Assembly: GCA_905235355.1 (NCBI GenBank)
Contig: CAJOLM010000035.1
Coordinates: 1 to 10,049 of the forward strand
Source: an uncultured Elusimicrobiales bacterium
Lineage (GTDB): Bacteria; Elusimicrobiota; Elusimicrobia; Elusimicrobiales; Elusimicrobiaceae
Length of the DNA: 10,049 bases
Reading direction: 5' to 3'
Shown here piece after piece: positions 7,065-10,049 of this stretch. The number at the start of each line of letters is the position of its first letter. Within the stretch, counting starts at the first letter, position 1. The notes beneath the pieces are model-generated. The model was not told the DNA's origin. It was given only the letters and a program-made list of their open reading frames with translations, and did not search any database. Both the position numbers and the translations under genes were made by a program.

Positions 7065-8065
7065 CGGATATGTACATTGTTTTTTTAGGCGCTGTAGTAT
7101 TTTTTGCAGTCGTTTTAATTGCCAAAGGTATCAAGATTGTGGACCAGGCGCAAGTGATTATCGTAGAACGCTTTGGTAAATTTCACGGGGTTTTGTATCC
7201 GGGTATTAACTGGATTATCCCCATTATGGACCAGCCGCACGTGATGGAGTGGCGCAGCAGCCGCGAATATTTAGACGGCAACGGCCGCCCCTATTCCCGC
7301 CCGTATATGGAAGCCCGCACGGTCATTGATATGCGCGAAACGGTATATGATTTCCCGCGCCAGAGCGTTATCACCAAAGATAATGCCACCATTGAAATCA
7401 GCGCGGTGTTGTACTTCCAAATCACGGACCCGGTCAAAGCCGCCTACGAAGTAGAAAGCTTGCCCACCGCCATTGAGAAATTGACGCAAACAACTTTGCG
7501 TAACATTTTCGGTGAACTGGATTTGGACCAAACCTACACGGCCCGTGAAAAAATTAACAGTAAGCTGTTAATTACGCTGGACAATGCCGCCAACAAATGG
7601 GGTGTTAAAGTAAACCGCGTGGAACTGCAGGACATTATCCCCCCCACCGCCATCCGCGAAGCCATGGAAAAACAAATGAAAGCCGAGCGCGACCGCCGTG
7701 CTACCGTCACGGAAGCGGAAGGGTTGAAAACGTCCCAAATTTTAAAGGCGGAAGCTATCCGCGAAGCGGAAATCAAAAAGGCCGAAGGTGCCAAACAAGC
7801 TGCCATTTTGGAAGCGGAAGGTATCGCCCAGGCCAAGATTACAGTAGCCAATGCCGAAGCGGAATCCTTAAAGATTTTAGCCGCCGGCGTGGGCGACAAA
7901 GCCAACCCGGCCAACTATCAGGTATCGCTTAAATATATTGAAGCGTTGACCACCATGACCGAAGGCAAGGATAATAAAATTATCTATATGCCTTATGAGG
8001 CCAGCAATGTGTTAGGCGCCGTCGCCGCGATTAAAGATTTAACCGGCGGTGCTCCGCAAAAATAA
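7061..8065 (+). CDS. SPFH/band-7 domain protein (stomatin/QmcA-like)
   Basis: This 334-residue membrane scaffold protein is related to slipins/QmcA and forms oligomeric rings that organise membrane microdomains. An N-terminal hydrophobic anchor (4-22) precedes the SPFH domain (about 25-210). Conserved points are VERFGKFHGVLYPGINWIIP, DFPRQSVITKDNATIEI, WGVKVNRVELQDIIPP (180-195) and EKQMKAERDRRA. An Ala/Glu/Lys-rich coiled-coil domain (about 205-275) with AEA/AEG repeats follows, then a C-terminal tail. A segment of about 20 residues (64-86, WRSSREYLDGNGRPYSRPYMEAR) lies between the first and second SPFH strands and is absent from compact family members such as QmcA. AGGAGG at 7048-7053 is 7 bases from the ATG. 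It is the last gene of the operon and is followed by a terminator. Confidence 0.95.
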   Translation: MTDMYIVFLGAVVFFAVVLIAKGIKIVDQAQVIIVERFGKFHGVLYPGINWIIPIMDQPHVMEWRSSREYLDGNGRPYSRPYMEARTVIDMRETVYDFPRQSVITKDNATIEISAVLYFQITDPVKAAYEVESLPTAIEKLTQTTLRNIFGELDLDQTYTAREKINSKLLITLDNAANKWGVKVNRVELQDIIPPTAIREAMEKQMKAERDRRATVTEAEGLKTSQILKAEAIREAEIKKAEGAKQAAILEAEGIAQAKITVANAEAESLKILAAGVGDKANPANYQVSLKYIEALTTMTEGKDNKIIYMPYEASNVLGAVAAIKDLTGGAPQK

Positions 8066-8080
8066 GTTTTAGCACGACGC

Positions 8081-8109
8081 AAAAACCCCGCTATCCGGCG
8101 GGGTTTTTT
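8081..8109 (+). terminator. Intrinsic terminator after the SPFH gene
   Basis: AAAAACCCCGC (8081-8091) pairs with GCGGGGTTTTT (8098-8108) around a 6-base loop and is followed by a T run. The flanking A run means it could also act leftwards. Confidence 0.92.
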
Positions 8110-8151
8110 ATGCGGATTTTTGTGGTACGCTATGCAAAGATAAAATTTTTT

Positions 8152-8160
8152 TGCTAAAAT
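8152..8160 (+). promoter_or_regulatory. Extended -10 promoter of tRNA-Thr
   Basis: TGC-TAAAAT is an extended -10 matching five of six consensus -10 bases. The predicted start near 8167 would leave a 5' leader of about 23 bases for RNase P. The -35 region is weak (ATGCAA at 8132-8137, spacer 17), and the upstream region is A/T rich. Confidence 0.55.
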
Positions 8161-8189
8161 ATATAGGAAGAAAATTTGAGTTTTACAAT

Positions 8190-8262
8190 GCCAAGATAGC
8201 TCAGCTGGTAGAGCAGCCGCTTCGTAAGCGGCAGGTCCGGGGTTCGATCCCCCGTCTTGGCT
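8190..8262 (+). tRNA. tRNA-Thr (anticodon CGU)
   Basis: This is a complete 73-base cloverleaf. The acceptor GCCAAGA (8190-8196) pairs with TCTTGGC (8255-8261). The D arm is GCTC...GAGC (8199-8214). The anticodon stem GCCGC/GCGGC encloses the loop TTCGTAA with anticodon CGT (8223-8225), which reads ACG codons. The T stem CGGGG/CCCCG encloses TTCGATC. The discriminator base is T and the 3' CCA is not encoded. A strong terminator follows within 9 bases, so it is probably transcribed alone. Confidence 0.98.
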
Positions 8263-8270
8263 AAAATTTG

Positions 8271-8294
8271 AAACCCCGCTTTGGCGGGGTTTTT
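8271..8294 (+). terminator. Intrinsic terminator of tRNA-Thr
   Basis: CCCCGC (8274-8279) pairs with GCGGGG (8284-8289) around TTTG, and five T residues follow. The outer AAAATTT (8263-8269) and AAATTTT (8295-8301) extend the palindrome, so it may work in both directions. Confidence 0.93.
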
Positions 8295-8311
8295 AAATTT
8301 TAGGGAAGACA

Positions 8312-8463
8312 GGATACCAACTGCTTGGTATCCGTGGGGGATCGAAGCCCGCAGTGTTGTACGAGTTTACGTGCGCGTGCTACGCCGCGCCGTAAGGCGA
8401 GTACCACGAGGGCGGGCCCGGGCAAAATTTCCGTCAGGAAATTTATGCAGGGCGATCCTACCC
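8312..8463. repeat. Highly structured noncoding element with nested palindromes
   Basis: There are three good stem-loops in 152 bases. The first is a perfect 9-bp hairpin, GGATACCAA/TTGGTATCC with loop CTGC (8312-8333). The second is a long composite hairpin with paired segments 8347-8352/8412-8417, 8354-8356/8405-8407, 8359-8362/8401-8404, 8367-8371/8391-8395 and 8373-8377/8386-8390. The third is a perfect 8-bp hairpin, AAATTTCC/GGAAATTT with loop GTCA (8425-8444). An outer helix (GGG and GGATCG at 8336-8344 with CGATCC and CCC at 8453-8463) encloses the last two as a multibranch junction. It could be a small RNA, a palindromic mobile repeat or a recombination site; I cannot name a family. 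No reading frame here is credible. Confidence 0.65.
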
Positions 8464-8473
8464 GTCTTGGCTA
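8453..8473 (+). repeat. Direct partial copy of the tRNA-Thr 3' end (candidate attachment-site remnant)
   Basis: CGATCC (8453-8458), two extra bases (TA) and then CCCGTCTTGGCTA (8461-8473) reproduce tRNA positions 8245-8263 exactly except for the insertion. The 13-bp block is repeated 210 bases apart. Tyrosine-recombinase elements typically leave such a duplication of a tRNA 3' end, but no integrase gene lies between the copies. A decayed tRNA duplication is an alternative. Confidence 0.55.
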
Positions 8474-8493
8474 CTAGGTTGCCTATTTTTCCG

Positions 8494-8518
8494 CCCCCTT
8501 TCCCACCCGCACACCCCC
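8494..8518 (-). other. G-quadruplex motif on the minus strand within a pyrimidine-rich tract
   Basis: The plus strand at 8481-8528 is almost pure C/T. On the minus strand the runs are G5 (8518-8514), a 5-base loop, G3 (8508-8506), a 1-base loop, G3 (8504-8502), a 3-base loop and G5 (8498-8494). This satisfies the standard four-run G3+ N1-7 rule. It lies about 25 bases upstream of the -35 of the HTH gene. Confidence 0.5.
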
Positions 8519-8532
8519 TTTTTCCGTTAGAC

Positions 8533-8578
8533 ATCAAAAACATTTGATATTTTTTGAAAAGTATGCTATTATATCAAT
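8533..8578 (+). promoter_or_regulatory. Strong promoter with overlapping inverted repeat, upstream of the HTH gene
   Basis: The -35 TTGATA (8544-8549), a 17-base spacer and the -10 TATTAT (8567-8572) preceded by TGC (extended -10) make this the best promoter in the window. An inverted repeat, ATCAAA (8533-8538) and TTTGAT (8543-8548) with loop AACA, overlaps the -35 and is a plausible operator, perhaps for autoregulation. The -10 ends 6 bases before the ATG and no Shine-Dalgarno is present, which predicts a leaderless mRNA. Confidence 0.75.
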
Positions 8579-8932
8579 ATGAAAAAATACAAAATCAGAA
8601 CGCTGGACCAAAAAGAAGTTATTTGGAAGTACTACCAAAAGAACGGTTGGAAAGCTACCGCCAAAAAATTCAAACTCAGCTACCAAACCTTTGTGCACTG
8701 GCGCGCCCGCGTGAAAGCGGCCGGATCTTCTAACCGCCATCCTTTGGCACGCAGTCCTAAAAAACGCACGATCCGCGTGGAAACGGCCAAGCTTGTTTTG
8801 CATTTGCATCAGACCCGCCCGCAGCTTTCGTGCGCGGAGATTAGAGAGATTGTCTGGCCCAAGCAGCACATATCCCGCACTACCGTGTGGCATATTTTGC
8901 AAGGCCATTGGCATCCGACACCGAAAAAATAA
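8579..8932 (+). CDS. Small basic protein with two helix-turn-helix domains, transposase-like
   Basis: This 117-residue, Lys/Arg-rich protein resembles the DNA-binding N-terminal part of integrase/transposase families (IS481/IS630-like HTH arrangements) but has no catalytic domain. HTH 1 spans about 8-45: the DQKEVIWKYYQKNGWKATAKKF helices are followed by the recognition-like LSYQTFVHWRARV. A basic linker (about 54-67, with RSPKKRTIR) joins it to HTH 2 (about 68-110), in which AEIREIVW is followed by HISRTTVWHILQGH. The ATG at 8579 is set by the promoter geometry rather than a ribosome binding site. A terminator follows 19 bases after the stop, so it is a self-contained unit. The downstream DNA holds no remains of a DDE domain that I can see. 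It may be a domesticated regulator or a truncated transposase; the intact promoter and terminator favour a functional orphan. Confidence 0.8.
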   Translation: MKKYKIRTLDQKEVIWKYYQKNGWKATAKKFKLSYQTFVHWRARVKAAGSSNRHPLARSPKKRTIRVETAKLVLHLHQTRPQLSCAEIREIVWPKQHISRTTVWHILQGHWHPTPKK

Positions 8933-8946
8933 AAATATTTATATGC

Positions 8947-8971
8947 AAAACCCCGCCGATTGGCGGGTTTT
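8947..8971 (+). terminator. Intrinsic terminator after the HTH gene
   Basis: CCCGCC (8952-8957) pairs with GGCGGG (8962-8967) around GATT. It is flanked by AAAA on the left and TTTT on the right. Confidence 0.85.
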
Positions 8972-8981
8972 ATTGTATGAG

Positions 8982-9008
8982 AAAACCCCGCACTGGGCGT
9001 GGGGTTTT
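8982..9008 (+). terminator. Second terminator-like hairpin in tandem
   Basis: AAAACCCC (8982-8989) pairs with GGGGTTTT (9001-9008), with additional G-T and C-G pairs inside (8990-9000, 8991-8999). It lies 10 bases after the first terminator and may be a backup stop for the HTH transcript. Confidence 0.65.
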
Positions 9009-9276
9009 GTCGTGACTAGGCGATGAGGCGGCAGTTAGATTTGTTTTGATATATAAAAATAAGTGTCATTCTCAAGGTTGTAGTTGAGAATCTTCCGCTG
9101 ATTGTGGTGTATTAAATAAAGGAAAACCTTATTTATAAACAGCTAAATAAGCGGGAGATCCCCGACAGAGACCCTCGGGGATGACATCTGTTTTATAACG
9201 GCGGGGTAGTCGCGTGTGGCAGACAGTTAAGAAGGATTTTACTCTAGACTAGTAGGCAAGGATTTACCCATACTGC
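9009..9276. other. Gene-free interval holding a MITE-like repeat
   Basis: No credible coding region or RNA gene is seen. The interval contains the inverted-repeat element at 9064-9186. To its right, 9187-9276 shows two near-identical AAGGATTT(T)AC words (9232 and 9258) and nothing else I can interpret. Confidence 0.5.
9064..9186. mobile_element. Palindromic MITE-like element with paired hairpin ends
   Basis: The ends are inverted copies. The left arm is TGTCAT-TCTCAA, a loop, TTGAG-AATC-TTCCGC (9064-9098). The right arm read on the minus strand is TGTCAT-CCCCGA, a loop, TCGGG-GATC-TCCCGC (9186-9151). Each arm is itself a perfect 8-bp hairpin: ATTCTCAA/TTGAGAAT (9068-9091) and ATCCCCGA/TCGGGGAT (9158-9182). 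The loops and stem bases differ but pairing is kept, so the arms look under structural selection. The 52-base core is A/T rich with an AAATAA-A-GG / CC-TTATTT hairpin (about 9114-9134). No open frame and no clear target duplication are seen. Confidence 0.7.
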
Positions 9277-9302
9277 AAAAAACCCGCCGCTTGGCGGGTT
9301 TT
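9277..9302. terminator. Bidirectional terminator of the minus-strand TPR gene
   Basis: AAAACCCGCC (9279-9288) and GGCGGGTTTT (9293-9302) form a perfect 10-bp stem with loop GCTT. On the minus strand the 5' arm begins inside the TAA stop codon of the gene and the hairpin is followed by six T residues. It could also stop rightward transcription. Confidence 0.92.
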
Positions 9303-10049
9303 ATTTTTGCGGGAAATAATTAAACGGCGGCTGGCGGAGCCTGCGCTCTAACGCATCCAGCTGCGGCTCCGTCTGATGCGTGGCTAAAAATTCCGGCTCA
9401 ATAACCGTCTCCGGTCCGCGGCGGTACGCGTCAATCCACGCTTGTGACGCTGCCGGGTCGCGCTCCATTTGCGCGATACTGGCTAAATATACATAGGTAG
9501 CCGGATTGACCGGGTCTAATAGCAGCGCGTGGCGGAAACTCTTTTTAGCCAGCTCCATATTTTCCACGGCATGCTTTTCATATTCCTGCCGCTGATAGGC
9601 AAGCGCCTCGCCCATGGACAGCTTGGTATAAAATACCGCATACGTGTAATACAATTCCCCATACGCCTGATACAATAGTGCATTGTTGGGCACGTGGCGG
9701 CGCACCAAATCCAAATCCCGCAGCGCGCGGTCATAATCGTTTAGTAATTGCCCGCCCGCAACAGGTTTTGCGTCGCCCTTGACCGGGGAATAGCTGCGCT
9801 GCAAATCCATGGTCAGGCGCAAAATGTAAGCGCGGTATTGGCGCAGCGCAACTGCCAGCGGATTATGCGCAATCGCCCGCTGATAATACTCCAGCGCGCC
9901 GTCTAACATCTGCCGGTTGGAAAACCCGACCGCGATACCATACTCGTGATCTGAGAGAAAAAATCCGTAGAAAAATTGCAGCGGCCACACGCTTATCAGC
10001 AGCACCACGCATACCCGCGCCCACCGCGCAAGCAGCGCCGTGCGCATAT
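9301..10049 (-). CDS. Membrane-anchored TPR protein, N-terminal part outside the window (possible O-antigen-ligase C-terminus)
   Basis: At least 248 residues are visible, ending at the TAA at 9303-9301. The first methionine in view is at 10047, and the frame is still open at the window edge, so this is probably an internal methionine of a longer protein. Residues about 8-31 form a hydrophobic helix. The rest is a mostly helical, TPR-like region: MLDGALEYYQRAIAHNP (47-63), YDRALRDLDLVRRHVPNN (105-122) and AKKSFRHALLLDPVNPATYVYLAS (167-190) each fit the 34-residue TPR pattern. A last transmembrane helix followed by TPRs is the typical C-terminus of Wzy/O-antigen-ligase-like proteins. That identity is only an inference, because the polymerase/ligase core cannot be seen. 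Confidence 0.7.
   Translation of the reverse strand, partial: MRTALLARWARVCVVLLISVWPLQFFYGFFLSDHEYGIAVGFSNRQMLDGALEYYQRAIAHNPLAVALRQYRAYILRLTMDLQRSYSPVKGDAKPVAGGQLLNDYDRALRDLDLVRRHVPNNALLYQAYGELYYTYAVFYTKLSMGEALAYQRQEYEKHAVENMELAKKSFRHALLLDPVNPATYVYLASIAQMERDPAASQAWIDAYRRGPETVIEPEFLATHQTEPQLDALERRLRQPPFNYFPQK

Noticed and set aside
8453..8473. A second tRNA gene at the tRNA-like repeat
   Set aside because: Only the T-arm 3' half and acceptor 3' strand are present, with a 2-base insertion; no matching 5' acceptor, D arm or anticodon arm lies upstream.
8281..8547. 88-codon open frame across the structured element
   Set aside because: It starts at a TTG inside the tRNA terminator, has no ribosome binding site, runs through several perfect hairpins and the pyrimidine tract, and has low-complexity Arg/Pro content.
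8534..8914. Minus-strand 126-codon frame opposite the HTH gene
   Set aside because: It mirrors the real gene. The plus frame has the promoter, terminator and recognisable HTH motifs, while the minus frame has none.
8947..9302. A CRISPR-like array from the repeated CCCGCC/GGCGGG words
   Set aside because: The words are stems of separate terminators at irregular spacing with no constant repeat length or spacers.

Overview
The window looks like chromosomal DNA from a diderm (Gram-negative-type) bacterium of moderate GC. It carries an outer-membrane-type OmpA lipoprotein, inner-membrane proteins typical of diderms, short operons with AGGAGG-type ribosome binding sites and many strong intrinsic terminators. 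A gut-associated Elusimicrobiota-like lineage would fit the gene content, but this is only an inference; no marker in the window fixes the taxon.

Left half, minus strand (about 4920 down to 96): an operon of four genes in the order LTA-synthase/sulfatase-family membrane phosphotransferase (4858-2837), lemA (2827-2261) and two tandem HtpX-like M48 membrane metalloproteases (2251-1208 and 1201-161). Spacers are 6 to 10 bases, and a perfect 13-bp-stem terminator follows at 96-124. The theme is the cell envelope: headgroup transfer on the outer face of the inner membrane plus membrane-protein proteolysis.

Middle, plus strand: a divergently transcribed OmpA-family lipoprotein (5044-5694) with its own terminator, then an operon of a SirB1/transglutaminase-like protein (5766-6602), NfeD (6618-7064) and an SPFH/stomatin-like protein (7061-8065, overlapping NfeD by 4 bases). 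NfeD and SPFH are a well-known partner pair of membrane microdomains.

Right part: a tRNA-Thr(CGU) gene and its terminator, then a densely structured 150-base region that carries pieces of the tRNA (an inverted T-arm copy and a direct copy of the 3' end). Next come a pyrimidine-rich tract with a G-quadruplex motif on the minus strand and a small gene for a two-HTH, transposase-like DNA-binding protein with a near-ideal promoter and no leader. After it lie tandem terminators, a 123-bp inverted-repeat (MITE-like) element and a terminator facing a minus-strand TPR protein that runs off the right edge. The accessory interest is concentrated between 8190 and 9190.

Regulation visible in the sequence: four promoters share an extended -10 (TGN-TAnnnT). 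Two of them, those of the SirB1-like gene and the HTH gene, sit exactly 6 bases upstream of an ATG that has no Shine-Dalgarno, which predicts leaderless mRNAs.
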